From assembly GCF_008580665.1 (NCBI RefSeq), contig NZ_BKDJ01000003.1, positions 186,001 to 250,000 on the forward strand: a DNA stretch of 64,000 nucleotides, given 5' to 3'. This stretch comes from Zafaria cholistanensis. Lineage in GTDB: Bacteria; Actinomycetota; Actinomycetes; Actinomycetales; Micrococcaceae. Under the pieces are notes generated by a model. It was not told the origin of the DNA, did not search any database, and saw nothing but the letters and a program-made list of their open reading frames with translations. Shown one piece after another: positions 26,240 through 34,810 of the stretch; the first letter of the stretch is position 1; each line of letters starts with the position of its first letter. Position numbers and translations under genes: made by a program.

Positions 26240-26275
26240 GCGGCCGCGCCCGCCGGTATCCCGGGGCGCGGCCGC
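26240..26275 (-). terminator. hairpin terminator downstream of yceI
   Basis: GCGGCCGCGCCC (26240-26251) pairs exactly with 26264-26275, leaving a 12-nt loop. It follows the yceI stop by about 30 bp on the minus strand. No T-run, as is usual for this genome's terminators. Confidence 0.65.
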
Positions 26276-26304
26276 TGAAGAGGCGGTTCCGGTGAAGGGG
26301 AGGC

Positions 26305-26850
26305 CTAGGACTCCTTGACGAAGGCTACGTCCAGGGTGATCTTCACCTTGTCGCTGACCAGCACCCCGCCGGCCTCCAGGGCGGCGTTCCAGGTGAGGCC
26401 GAAGTCCTTGCGGGAAATCGTGGTCTCGGCGGAGAACCCGGCACGGGTGGCGCCGAACGGGTCGACGGTCACGCCGTTGAACTCCACCTGGAACTCGACC
26501 GGAAGGGTGACGCCGTGGATGGTCAGGTTGCCGGCCAGGGTGTAGTCCTCGCCGCTGCCGGTGATCTCGGTGCCGGTGAACTCCAGGGTCGGGAAGCGCT
26601 CGACGTCGAAGAAGTCCGGCCCCTTGACGTGGGCGTCGCGGTTGGCGTCGCCGGAGTTGAAGGAGGCGGCCTGGACCGTCGCCTGCAGGGAGGACGCCTC
26701 GAGCGAATCGGCGGCCTTGATGGTGGCCTCGGCCTCGGTGAACTTTCCGCGGACCTTGCTGATGCCCGCGTGGCGGACGGTGAATCCGATCTCGGAGTGT
26801 GCGATGTCGAGGTTCCAGACGCCGGTGGTCAGGCCTGCGGGGATGCTCAT
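26305..26850 (-). CDS. YceI-family lipid-binding lipocalin-like protein
   Basis: A 181-residue YceI-domain protein: TTGVWNLDIAHSEIGFTVRH at the start, VRGKFTEAEATI, FFDVERFPTLEFTGTEI and GNLTIHGVTLPVEF are the family blocks of the beta-barrel that binds isoprenoid chains. There is no signal peptide, so it is cytoplasmic, as in many actinobacterial members. AGGAGA is well placed before the ATG. It stands alone; the nearby menaquinone and cytochrome genes make an isoprenoid-quinone link tempting but unproven. Confidence 0.92.
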   Translation of the reverse strand: MSIPAGLTTGVWNLDIAHSEIGFTVRHAGISKVRGKFTEAEATIKAADSLEASSLQATVQAASFNSGDANRDAHVKGPDFFDVERFPTLEFTGTEITGSGEDYTLAGNLTIHGVTLPVEFQVEFNGVTVDPFGATRAGFSAETTISRKDFGLTWNAALEAGGVLVSDKVKITLDVAFVKES

Positions 26851-26977
26851 GGTTTCTCCTTGAAAAATGCGGTGGTGCCTGGTGGCTGGGTTCGGGTCCG
26901 TTGGGCCCGCTGCCCCTACGCTATTGGATGCAAACGCATATATCCAGTCCTTTCTTGAAGATTTAACGAAAAGTTTG

Positions 26978-26993
26978 GGTGATGGTTGTCACC
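26978..26993. promoter_or_regulatory. CRP/GlxR-like palindrome upstream of the cytochrome c maturation operon
   Basis: GGTGA-TGGTTG-TCACC, a perfect 5-bp inverted repeat with 6-bp spacer, close to the CRP/GlxR consensus TGTGA-N6-TCACA. It lies 45 bp before the histidine phosphatase start. Single-site evidence only. Confidence 0.4.
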
Positions 26994-27037
26994 GCCCCGT
27001 TTTAGGCTCTTTCCCGATCGTTTGAGACACTGGAATC

Positions 27038-27700
27038 ATGCCTCTTGCCACCGTCCACTTGCTCCGCCATGGGGAAGTCCACAACCCGGACAAAGTGCTC
27101 TACGGTCGGCTCCCCGAGTTCCACCTGTCCGACCTGGGGCGCACGATGGCCCAGCGCGCCGCGGAGCACTTCACTGCCCGCCGCGACGCCGGGGCGAAGA
27201 TCGTGCTGCTGGCGGCCTCGCCGCTGGACCGCGCCCAGGAGACGGCCGCGCCTACGGCCGCGGCGTTGGGCCTGGAAATCGTGACGGAGCCCCGCATTAT
27301 CGAGGCAACCAACCACTTCGAGGGCCTGTCCCGGATTGGAAGCCAGCTCAAGCGCCCCAGGCACTGGCCCTATCTGGTCAATCCGCTTCGCCCGTCCTGG
27401 GGGGAATCGTACTCCGCGCAGGTGGAACGAATGATGGAGGCGGTGCGCACCCAGCGCGACGCCGCCCTCGAAATTGGCGGCCCCGGTGCGGAGGCCGTGC
27501 TGGTGGGCCACCAGCTGCCCATCTGGGTGACCCGCCGCGCTGCCGAAGGCAAGCCGCTGTGGCACGACCCGCGCAGGCGGGAATGCACTCTCACCTCCGT
27601 GACCAGTCTTGTATTCGAGGGGAATCGACTGGTCGACGTCCGCTACGAAGAACCAAGCGCCGACCTGTTGGCCGGCGCCGCGAACATCCCTGGAGCCTAG
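27038..27700 (+). CDS. histidine phosphatase (phosphoglycerate mutase-like)
   Basis: A 220-residue branch-1 histidine phosphatase. The catalytic motif HLLRHGEV (His in RHG) is at residues ~7-14, the second conserved Arg/Glu region is SPLDRAQETAAP, and the second His is in LVGHQLPIWV. The family includes phosphoglycerate mutases, but the context differs: it heads the ResA-CcdA-ResB-CcsB genes, as gpm2 (Rv0525) does in M. tuberculosis, so a role in that pathway or simple co-transcription is likelier than glycolysis. A weak GACACT hexamer lies 6 nt before the ATG. The next gene starts 4 bp after the stop. Confidence 0.88.
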   Translation: MPLATVHLLRHGEVHNPDKVLYGRLPEFHLSDLGRTMAQRAAEHFTARRDAGAKIVLLAASPLDRAQETAAPTAAALGLEIVTEPRIIEATNHFEGLSRIGSQLKRPRHWPYLVNPLRPSWGESYSAQVERMMEAVRTQRDAALEIGGPGAEAVLVGHQLPIWVTRRAAEGKPLWHDPRRRECTLTSVTSLVFEGNRLVDVRYEEPSADLLAGAANIPGA

Positions 27701-27704
27701 CCCG

Positions 27705-28322
27705 ATGTCCCTTCCCACCCCCTCGCAGCCCAGCCGCCGCGCCATGCTGCGTGCCGCCGTCGTGCTTGCCGCCGCGCTTCCGCTGGCCGCCTGCGCCAGC
27801 GAGGACCCGCTGGCCGCGCAGGCGCGCGAAGGCAACAACAAAAACTACATCGCCGGCGACGGCGCGGTGGAGACATACGCCGCGGAGGCCCGCGGCGAGG
27901 CGGTCAAGGTCACCGGAACCCTCTACAACGGGACACCGGTGGACTCCGCGGACTGGGCCGGCCAGGTCACGGTCCTGAACTTCTGGTACGCCGCCTGCGC
28001 GCCATGCCGGGTCGAGGCCCCGCACATGAAGGAACTGGCCGAGGCGTTCGCCGGCCAGGGCGTGCAGTTCATCGGGGTCAACGTGCGCGACGAGCAGGCC
28101 ACCGCGGAGGCCTTCGAGCGCAGCTTTGGGATCCCGTACCCGTCCATGCCGGACAAGGACGGCTCGGTCCTGCTGGCGCTGACCAAATACGTGCCGCCGC
28201 AGGCGGTGCCAACCACCCTGGTGCTGGACAAGCAGGGCCGCGTGGCCGCACGCGTCCTCGGGGCCGTGGACAAGGGCACGCTCAAGGCCCTGATCGGCGA
28301 CCGCGTCGCCGAAGCGGCGTGA
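27705..28322 (+). CDS. resA: ResA/TlpA-type thiol-disulfide lipoprotein
   Basis: A 205-residue exported thioredoxin-fold protein. The twin-arginine-containing start SRRAMLRAAVVL leads to a lipobox LAAC (Cys about residue 26), so it is a lipoprotein on the outer face of the membrane. The thioredoxin motif is NFWYAACAPCRVEAPHMKEL (Cys-Ala-Pro-Cys), and the cis-proline loop is PPQAVPTTLVLD. It would keep apocytochrome c haem-binding cysteines reduced. The start at 27705 follows the phosphatase stop by 4 bp. Its stop overlaps the ccdA GTG start. Confidence 0.92.
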   Translation: MSLPTPSQPSRRAMLRAAVVLAAALPLAACASEDPLAAQAREGNNKNYIAGDGAVETYAAEARGEAVKVTGTLYNGTPVDSADWAGQVTVLNFWYAACAPCRVEAPHMKELAEAFAGQGVQFIGVNVRDEQATAEAFERSFGIPYPSMPDKDGSVLLALTKYVPPQAVPTTLVLDKQGRVAARVLGAVDKGTLKALIGDRVAEAA

Positions 28323-29104
28323 GCGCCGCCGCGCTGGTGACGGTCGCCGCCCAGGCCAACCCCTTCGCCGAGCTGGTCCAGGACGGTTCCCTGCTGCTGG
28401 CCGCCCCCGTGGCCCTGCTTGCCGGCCTGGTCTCCTTCCTCTCGCCCTGCGTGCTCCCGCTGGTGCCCGGCTACTTCGGGTATGTCACCGGGCTCACCGG
28501 TGCCGACCTCGCCGAACAGCGGCGCGGCCGGATGGTGGGCGGGATCGGGTTGTTCGTGCTTGGCTTCACCGCCGTGTTCATGCTGGCCGGGGTGCTGTTT
28601 GCCCAGCTGTCCATCTGGCTCCGGTTCCAGGGGGCCTGGGTCACCCAGGCGCTCGGCGCCGTGGTGATCCTGATGGGGATCGTGTTCATGGGCGGGCTCT
28701 CCTGGTTCCAGTCCGACCGCAAGATCCACAAGCGCCCGCCCGCCGGGCTGTGGGGCGCGCCGGTGCTGGGGATCACCTTCGGCCTGGGCTGGGCCCCGTG
28801 CATCGGCCCCACCCTCGCCGCCGTGCTGGCGCTGAGCAGCGGGGCTGACCCCGAACCCGCCAAGGGCGCGCTGCTGACGTTCGCCTACTGCATGGGGCTG
28901 GGGTTGCCGTTCCTGTTGATCGCCCTGGGGCTGCGGCGCGGGATGGGCGCCCTGGGCTTCTTCCGCCGCCACCAGCTTGCGGTCATGCGGGTGGGCGGCT
29001 CGCTGTTGATCGTCCTTGGCCTCCTGATGGCCACGGGCCTGTGGGGGAGCTGGGTCACGCAGCTGCAAGACTGGTTCGCCAACGAGGTGGAGTTGCCAAT
29101 CTGA
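28319..29104 (+). CDS. ccdA: CcdA-type cytochrome c biogenesis membrane protein
   Basis: A 261-residue six-helix DsbD/CcdA-family transporter of reducing equivalents. The first redox Cys lies in SFLSPCVLPLVPGYFGYVTG and the second in GLGWAPCIGPTLAAVLAL. It passes electrons from cytoplasmic thioredoxin to ResA. The start is GTG overlapping the resA stop (GTGA), and its stop overlaps the resB start by one base (TGATG), so these genes are translated as a coupled unit. Confidence 0.95.
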   Translation: MSAAALVTVAAQANPFAELVQDGSLLLAAPVALLAGLVSFLSPCVLPLVPGYFGYVTGLTGADLAEQRRGRMVGGIGLFVLGFTAVFMLAGVLFAQLSIWLRFQGAWVTQALGAVVILMGIVFMGGLSWFQSDRKIHKRPPAGLWGAPVLGITFGLGWAPCIGPTLAAVLALSSGADPEPAKGALLTFAYCMGLGLPFLLIALGLRRGMGALGFFRRHQLAVMRVGGSLLIVLGLLMATGLWGSWVTQLQDWFANEVELPI

Positions 29105-30747
29105 TGGTAGAGAAAAACGCCGCGAAGAACGCGGACGTCTCCGTCCCCGCGCTGGGTCCGCTGGGCATGCTGCGCTGGGCCTGGACCCAGCTGACCAGCA
29201 TGCGCACGGCGCTGTTCCTGCTGTTGCTGCTGGCCGTCGCCGCGGTGCCCGGATCGCTGTTCCCGCAGCGTTCCGTCAACCCGGAGCAGGTCAACCAGTA
29301 CCTTGCCAACAACCCCGGCGCCGGCGAGTGGCTGGACCGCTTCCAGCTCTTCGACGTGTACTCCTCGGTGTGGTTCTCCGCCATCTACCTGCTGCTGTTC
29401 ATTTCGCTGATCGGCTGTGTCATCCCGCGCGCACGGAAGCACGCCAAGGCCCTGCGCACCCCGCCGCCGCGCACCCCCGCGCGCCTGTCCCGCCTGCCCG
29501 AGCACGGGACCGTGCCGCTGCCCGCGGAGCACGACGGCGGGCCCTCCGGCGCCGCCGTGGTACAGCGCGCCGCGGAGTTGCTCAGGAAACGCGGCTACCG
29601 CGTCGAGGCCCGTCCTGAGGGGCCGGCCCCGTCCGTGGCGGCCGAGCGCGGATACCTGCGCGAAATCGGGAACCTGGTCTTCCACGTTTCGCTCATCGGC
29701 GTGCTCGGGTCGGTCGCGGTCGGCGGCATGTTCGGGTATGGCGGTCAGCGCCTGCTGGTGGAAGGGGAGTCCTTCGTGAACACGCTGGTCTCCTACGACT
29801 CCTTCAGCCCGGGCACCAACTTCAGCGAGGAATCGCTGGTGCCCTTCTCGATCCGCCTGGACAGGTTCGAGGTTGAGTTCGACCGCGAATCCAAGACGCA
29901 CTTCGGCCAGCCGATCGACTTCACGGCCAGCGTGACCACCACGGACACCCCCGGGGCCGAGGCACAGCAGAAGCAGTTGAAGGTGAACCATCCGGTGCGC
30001 ATCGGCGGAACCGCGGTGTACCTGGTCGGCAACGGCTACGCCCCGGTGGTGACAGTGCGCGACGGCAACGGCGACATCGCCTTCCAGGGGCCGGTAATCG
30101 GCGTCCCGCAGGATGCCGCCTACACCTCCCTGGTGGTCATCAAGGTCCCCGACGCCCGGCCGGACCAGCTTGGCTTCGTGGGCTTCTTCCTGCCGACCGC
30201 CGTGATCGGGGAGGACGGGGTGTCCTTCTCCGCGGACCCCTCGGCCACCATCCCGCAGCTGAACCTGAACTCCTACTACGGGGACTTGGGGCTGGACGCG
30301 GGGGACCCGCAGAACGTGTACGTGCTGGATCCCTCTACGCTGACGGAGCTGAACAGCCGCAACCTCGATGCCGGAGGCATCGTGTTGGACGCGGGTACGT
30401 CCTATGACCTGCCCGAGGGCAAGGGGTCGGTCTCCTTCGACGGGCTCAAGCGCTACGTGGCGCTGGACATCCGCCACGACCCCGGGAAGGTGCCGGTCGC
30501 GGTGTTCTCCGCCCTGGCCCTTATGGGGCTGGGCATCTCACTGTTCGTGCCGCGCCGCCGGGCCTGGATCAAGGTTGTGGAGGCCGGAGCCCGCTCCGGT
30601 GGCACTCAGTCCGATGGCACCGGGGAACGCATAATCGAATACGGCCTGCTGGCCCGCGGCGAGGACCCGCGGCTGGTGGCCGAGGCCGCGGAGCTTCGCA
30701 CGCTCCTTGAGAGGGAATGGCCCGGCATGGTCCGGGAGCGAGTCTAA
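29104..30747 (+). CDS. resB: cytochrome c biogenesis protein ResB
   Basis: A 547-residue ResB-family protein. Three N-terminal membrane helices (RTALFLLLLLAVAAVPGS; FSAIYLLLFISLIGCVI; VFHVSLIGVLGSVAVGG) are followed by a large extracytoplasmic domain and a last helix (VPVAVFSALALMGLGISLFV). With CcsB it forms the system II haem-handling and cytochrome c ligation complex. The C-terminal ~60 residues are cytoplasmic. The ATG at 29104 overlaps the ccdA stop. Confidence 0.94.
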   Translation: MVEKNAAKNADVSVPALGPLGMLRWAWTQLTSMRTALFLLLLLAVAAVPGSLFPQRSVNPEQVNQYLANNPGAGEWLDRFQLFDVYSSVWFSAIYLLLFISLIGCVIPRARKHAKALRTPPPRTPARLSRLPEHGTVPLPAEHDGGPSGAAVVQRAAELLRKRGYRVEARPEGPAPSVAAERGYLREIGNLVFHVSLIGVLGSVAVGGMFGYGGQRLLVEGESFVNTLVSYDSFSPGTNFSEESLVPFSIRLDRFEVEFDRESKTHFGQPIDFTASVTTTDTPGAEAQQKQLKVNHPVRIGGTAVYLVGNGYAPVVTVRDGNGDIAFQGPVIGVPQDAAYTSLVVIKVPDARPDQLGFVGFFLPTAVIGEDGVSFSADPSATIPQLNLNSYYGDLGLDAGDPQNVYVLDPSTLTELNSRNLDAGGIVLDAGTSYDLPEGKGSVSFDGLKRYVALDIRHDPGKVPVAVFSALALMGLGISLFVPRRRAWIKVVEAGARSGGTQSDGTGERIIEYGLLARGEDPRLVAEAAELRTLLEREWPGMVRERV

Positions 30748-30765
30748 GGAGACCAAGGGAAAACC

Positions 30766-31794
30766 ATGCCGTCAATCAACGAACAACTGGGTGCCTACAG
30801 CGACCTGTTCATGCTGCTGGCCGCCTTCGCCTACGCGGTCGGGTTCATCGCCTTCGCCTGGGACCTCGCCAAGTCCAACAGCACGATCCGCGAACTCGAG
30901 GCCGGGCTCCTGGAGGCCGAGGCCCGGCAGCTGGCCGCTGTCGGGGGACCGGCACCCGTGAAGAACGCGGGCAGGACCGCGGCCTCCGGCGGAGCGCTGG
31001 TCAGCGAGTCGATGGACTATGTCAAGGACTCCGGTAAGCGCAAGGCCGCCAGGGTGGCCGTCTCCGTTGCCTGGATCGGGGTCGGCATCCACGCCGTCGC
31101 CGTAGTGTCCCGGGCCCTTGCCGCCGCCCGCGTGCCGTGGGGCAACATGTACGAGTTCCTCACCACCGGCGCGCTGATCGTGGCGCTGGTCTTCATGGCG
31201 GCGCTGCTCCGCAAGGACCTGCGCTTCATGGGCACCTTCGTGATGCTGCTGGTCACCATCATGCTGTGCGCGGCGACCATGGGCTTCCCCACCCCCGTGG
31301 CGCACCTGGTCCCGGCGCTGCAAAGCCCGTGGCTGGTCATCCACGTCTCCATCGCCGTGCTGGCCTCCGCGCTGTTCACCATCACCTTCGCGATGGGTGT
31401 GCTGCAGCTGCTCCAGGACGGGCGCCAGAAGCGCCTGGCCGCCGGCGGGCAGGACAGGCTGGCGTTCATGCGCCTGGTCCCCAGCGCCGTGGCGCTGGAG
31501 AACGCGGCCTACCGCGTCAACACCGTCGCCTTCGTGATGTGGACCTTCACCGTGATGGCCGGTGCCGTCTGGGCCGAGGCCGCCTGGGGCCGCTACTGGG
31601 GGTGGGACACCAAGGAGGTGTGGAGCTTCGTGATCTGGGTGGTCTACGCCGGCTACCTGCACGCCCGGGCCACCCGGGGCTGGACCGGGGCCCGCTCGGC
31701 CTGGCTGAGCATCATCGGCTACCTGTGCATCATCTTCAACTTCACCGTGGTGAACCTGTACTTCAACGGCCTGCACTCCTACGCGGGAGTCTAG
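30766..31794 (+). CDS. ccsB: cytochrome c biogenesis protein CcsB/ResC
   Basis: A 342-residue polytopic membrane protein with the family's tryptophan-rich haem-binding segment AWGRYWGWDTKEVWSFVIW (WWD-type) and flanking histidines (HVSIAVLASALF and YLHARATRGW). It exports haem and, with ResB, attaches it to apocytochrome c. AAGGAGACC precedes the ATG 18 bp after resB. It is the last gene of the operon; a strong hairpin follows. Confidence 0.95.
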   Translation: MPSINEQLGAYSDLFMLLAAFAYAVGFIAFAWDLAKSNSTIRELEAGLLEAEARQLAAVGGPAPVKNAGRTAASGGALVSESMDYVKDSGKRKAARVAVSVAWIGVGIHAVAVVSRALAAARVPWGNMYEFLTTGALIVALVFMAALLRKDLRFMGTFVMLLVTIMLCAATMGFPTPVAHLVPALQSPWLVIHVSIAVLASALFTITFAMGVLQLLQDGRQKRLAAGGQDRLAFMRLVPSAVALENAAYRVNTVAFVMWTFTVMAGAVWAEAAWGRYWGWDTKEVWSFVIWVVYAGYLHARATRGWTGARSAWLSIIGYLCIIFNFTVVNLYFNGLHSYAGV

Positions 31795-31832
31795 GGCACG
31801 GGAGCCCCGGGACCGGGAACCCGCCCGCGCAC

Positions 31833-31874
31833 AAGGAGCGGCCGCCAGCCCCATGGGGCCGGCGGCCGCTCCTT
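31833..31874 (+). terminator. terminator of the cytochrome c maturation operon
   Basis: A 14-bp perfect stem (31833-31846 with 31861-31874) whose loop can itself form GCCCC/GGGGC, making one long nearly perfect hairpin that ends CTCCTTTGCCTC. It lies between the convergent ccsB and PLDc_N-type genes and could serve both strands. Confidence 0.8.
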
Positions 31875-31910
31875 TGCCTCTTCCCGCTTCGCGGGATGCC
31901 TCCCGGGCGG

Positions 31911-32321
31911 CTACTTTTCGGAGGGCGAATCCGGGGAATCGGCCGCCGGAGGGTTCTTGAACTTGTCCTCGAGGTCGCGCAGCTCCGCCTCCCGGCGTCG
32001 CTGCTCCTCGGCGCGGGCCTCCTCCCGGGCCTTCTGCCGGCGGCGGGCTTCCAGGGTGCGCAGGAACTGCTCGTCGTCGTCCGGCGCGCCAGTGGGGCGC
32101 GGACGCGGGGCGGGGCGACCCTTACCTCCGGTGCCCTTGCGGGGACGGCCAAGCCAGAACCAGAGCACGGCTCCGACCAGCGGAAGCAACAGGATCGCCA
32201 GGACCCACGCGGGCTTCGAGAGGCTGCGCACCTCTCCCGGGCGCGTGCGGACGCATTCGATCAGCGCGTACAGGGTGACAGCCAGCGCTACAAGCGCCAC
32301 CAAAATGAGGTTCCGGACCAT
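31911..32321 (-). CDS. PLDc_N-type small membrane protein
   Basis: A 136-residue protein with two N-terminal helices (LILVALVALAVTLYALIEC and WVLAILLLPLVGAVLWFWLG) joined by VRTRPGEVRSLSKPAW, the pattern of the phospholipase D nuclease N-terminal (PLDc_N) family, followed by a highly charged Arg/Glu coiled-coil-like tail. No catalytic domain is present. On the minus strand TACTAT lies 6 nt before the ATG, so it is probably leaderless. Function unknown. Confidence 0.82.
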   Translation of the reverse strand: MVRNLILVALVALAVTLYALIECVRTRPGEVRSLSKPAWVLAILLLPLVGAVLWFWLGRPRKGTGGKGRPAPRPRPTGAPDDDEQFLRTLEARRRQKAREEARAEEQRRREAELRDLEDKFKNPPAADSPDSPSEK

Positions 32322-32418
32322 TCCTCAATAGTAGTCAACCATCCCGCCCTTACGGATGGTGCTTCCGTACGCCCATCGGCGAATCGCGGGAAACGGGCGG
32401 TCCGCCTAGAATTGGACG

Positions 32419-32679
32419 GTGCGGATCCTGACATACACCATCCTTCGGCTCGTCCTCTTCTTTGGCGCCTTCGCCGCGCTGTACTACGGCCTGGGCTGGA
32501 ACGTGTGGCTTTGCGCCGCCATCGCGCTGGTCCTGGCCTTCGCCTTGACCTACCTGTTCTTCAACAGGCTGCGCGTCACGGCAACCCGGGACCTTGCCGG
32601 GAAGCTCTCCGGTGGAGCGGCAAAGAAGCAGCGGACCACCCTCGCGGACCGGGACGCCGCCGCGGAGGACCGGGACTAG
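32419..32679 (+). CDS. DUF4229-type small membrane protein
   Basis: An 86-residue protein with two hydrophobic helices (RLVLFFGAFAALYYGLGW and LCAAIALVLAFALTYLFF) and a basic, charged C-terminus containing TRDLAGKLSGGAAKK. This matches the actinobacterial DUF4229 family, which is regularly found between the cytochrome c and menaquinone genes. The GTG start lies 6 nt after TAGAAT (32407-32412), a leaderless promoter. Function unknown. Confidence 0.82.
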   Translation: MRILTYTILRLVLFFGAFAALYYGLGWNVWLCAAIALVLAFALTYLFFNRLRVTATRDLAGKLSGGAAKKQRTTLADRDAAAEDRD

Positions 32680-32708
32680 CGGAATGCCGAGTCGCCCGGG
32701 ACCCCACC

Positions 32709-33599
32709 CTAGGGGCGCAGCAGCACGGTGATCACCATGCCGGCGGCAAACAGCACGCTGTAGGCGATGCCCACCACGCCGGTCTGTTTCAGCACCGGGA
32801 TCAGCGCCTTCGACTCCCTGCTCTTGAGCATCGTCCACGACGGGACCAGGCACAGCGGGGCGGCCAGCAGCACCAGCATCAGCCACGGATGCCTGCCCAC
32901 CAGCGCCAGCGGCAGCAGCAGCGCCAGCGCCAGCATCAGCACGTAGCTGATCCGTGCTCCCTCATCTCCCAGGCGCACCGCCAGGGTCAGTTTCCCCACT
33001 TCCCGGTCGGTGGGGATGTCGCGCACGTTGTTGGCCATCAGCAGCGCCGTGGCGATCAGCCCGGTGCCGCAGGCGCCCACGAAGGCCGGCCAGGTCAGCT
33101 GCAGCACCTGGGTGAAGGTGGTGCCCAGGGTGGCGACGAGGCCGAAGAAGAGGAACACGAACACCTCGCCCAGGCCCATGTAGCCGTAGGGCTTCCGGCC
33201 TCCGGTGTAGCCCCAGGCGGCGGCCACCGCGGCGATGCCCACCAGGATCAGGGGCCAGGCCTGCGAAACCAGCACCAGGATGCCGCCGAAGAAGACGGCC
33301 GCGCCGAAGCAGAGGAACGCGGCGTTCCTGACCTGTGCCGGCTGGGCAGCACCCGACCCGGTGAGCCGCAGCGGACCCACCCGGACGTCGTCCGTGCCGC
33401 GGATGCCGTCGGAGTAGTCGTTGGAGTAGTTGACGCCGACCTGCAGCAGCAGCGCTACCAGGGCCGCGAGCAGTGCGCGCACCCAGTGGAAGATGCCGTC
33501 CACCTCGAACGCGGCCGCGGTGCCGATCACCACGGGGGCAACGGCCATGGGCAGCGTGCGCAGGCGGGCGCCTTCGATCCATTGGGCGACGGTGGCCAC
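32709..33599 (-). CDS. menA: 1,4-dihydroxy-2-naphthoate polyprenyltransferase
   Basis: A 296-residue UbiA-superfamily membrane prenyltransferase attaching the polyprenyl chain to 1,4-dihydroxy-2-naphthoate in menaquinone synthesis. The two Asp-rich metal/diphosphate motifs are NYSNDYSDGIRGTDD and NNVRDIPTDREVGKLTLA. About eight to nine helices are visible. The start is GTG with GAGAGGAAA before it. It is downstream of menE and menB on the same strand, 93 bp from menE, so the three may be one operon. Confidence 0.95.
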   Translation of the reverse strand: MATVAQWIEGARLRTLPMAVAPVVIGTAAAFEVDGIFHWVRALLAALVALLLQVGVNYSNDYSDGIRGTDDVRVGPLRLTGSGAAQPAQVRNAAFLCFGAAVFFGGILVLVSQAWPLILVGIAAVAAAWGYTGGRKPYGYMGLGEVFVFLFFGLVATLGTTFTQVLQLTWPAFVGACGTGLIATALLMANNVRDIPTDREVGKLTLAVRLGDEGARISYVLMLALALLLPLALVGRHPWLMLVLLAAPLCLVPSWTMLKSRESKALIPVLKQTGVVGIAYSVLFAAGMVITVLLRP

Positions 33600-33692
33600 G
33601 GGTTTCCTCTCGGTCGGGGCTTTGGGTCCAGCGTCCCATTCTCTCTCCGTCCCGCCCCGCCGCGGAAATCCGCTCCTGCCGCCGGAACCGGC

Positions 33693-34802
33693 TCAGAGCG
33701 CGGCGAGCAGGCCCAGGACGCCCTGGCGGTCCGGCTTGCCGTTGGGCAGCAGGGGCAGTGCGTCCAGGCGCAGGATCCGGCGCGGGACCGCCGCGGCACC
33801 CAGCCCGGCGCGGACCGCGGCGGCGATGGCGTCGCCGCAGGCGTCCCCCACGTAGGCGAGCCCGACGGCGGTGCCCCATTCGGGGTCGGGGACGCCCACC
33901 ACCAGCGCGGCCTCCACGCCGGGCAGCGCCTCGACGCACCGCAGGACAACGCCCGCGGAGACTTTCACGCCCCCGGTGTTGATGACGTCGTCGGCCCTGC
34001 CGTGCACCTCCACCCGTCCGCCGGAAACAGTGCCCAGGTCCTCGGTGCGGTACCAGCGGACCCCGTCGGGATCGGTGCTGAAATGGGCTGCCGTCAGCTC
34101 CGGGTCATCGAGGTAGCCGGTTGCGACCACCGCGCCGCCCAGCAGCAGGCGCCCGTCCTCCGCCCGGGCCCGCACTCCGGGCAGCGGCACGCCGTCGTAC
34201 ACGCATCCGCCGCAGGTTTCGCTCATCCCGTACGTCAGGCGCACGGCCAGGCCGTGCCTGGCGGCCTCCCCGCGCAGGGCATCGGAGGCACGGCCTCCGC
34301 CGATCAGGAGCGCGTCGAACCGGCGCAGGGCCGCCAGCGTGCGCCCGGACGGCTCGGTGAGCAGCCGCTGCAGCTGGGTGGGCACCAGCGAGGCCAGCCG
34401 AAAGGGGTGCGTCAGGGATTCGGCGGCCGCCGTGAACGCCTCGGCGGTGAAGGAGGCGGCCGGATCCAACGCCACGGGCCGGGTCCCGGCATGGATACTG
34501 CGCGTGAGCACGGCCAGCCCGGCCACATAGGTGACCGGCAGCGCCAGCAGCCACTGGCCCTCCCCGCCCAGCTCCGCGGCCGTGGCCGCGGAGCTGGCCG
34601 CCAGCGCGGAAGCCGGCAGCAGCGTCCGCTTAGGCGTCCCGGTGGATCCCGAGGTGCGCACGACGGCAGCCGTCCCCGCCGGAGCCTGCGGCACCCGGCT
34701 GGCGGTGAAGGTTCCGGGGGCACCCCCGGGCAGGATTTCCACCGCCGGTCCGGTGCCCTCGAGGGCAGCGGTGAGTGCGGCCAGGACGGGGGCGAGGTTC
34801 AC
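33693..34802 (-). CDS. menE: o-succinylbenzoate-CoA ligase
   Basis: A 369-residue AMP-forming ligase, shorter than the usual ~450-500 residues, as is typical of actinobacterial MenE. Motifs in order: RTSGSTGTPKRTLL (P-loop), LTYGMSETCGGCVYDG (A5), WYRTEDLG (A7), GRADDVINTGGVKVS (A8) and the C-terminal catalytic Lys in LPNGKPDRQG. It activates o-succinylbenzoate for ring closure by MenB. The start is a GTG 8 bp after the menB stop; the frame is open further upstream, but only inside menB. Confidence 0.93.
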   Translation of the reverse strand: MNLAPVLAALTAALEGTGPAVEILPGGAPGTFTASRVPQAPAGTAAVVRTSGSTGTPKRTLLPASALAASSAATAAELGGEGQWLLALPVTYVAGLAVLTRSIHAGTRPVALDPAASFTAEAFTAAAESLTHPFRLASLVPTQLQRLLTEPSGRTLAALRRFDALLIGGGRASDALRGEAARHGLAVRLTYGMSETCGGCVYDGVPLPGVRARAEDGRLLLGGAVVATGYLDDPELTAAHFSTDPDGVRWYRTEDLGTVSGGRVEVHGRADDVINTGGVKVSAGVVLRCVEALPGVEAALVVGVPDPEWGTAVGLAYVGDACGDAIAAAVRAGLGAAAVPRRILRLDALPLLPNGKPDRQGVLGLLAAL

Positions 34803-34810
34803 GGGCGGGC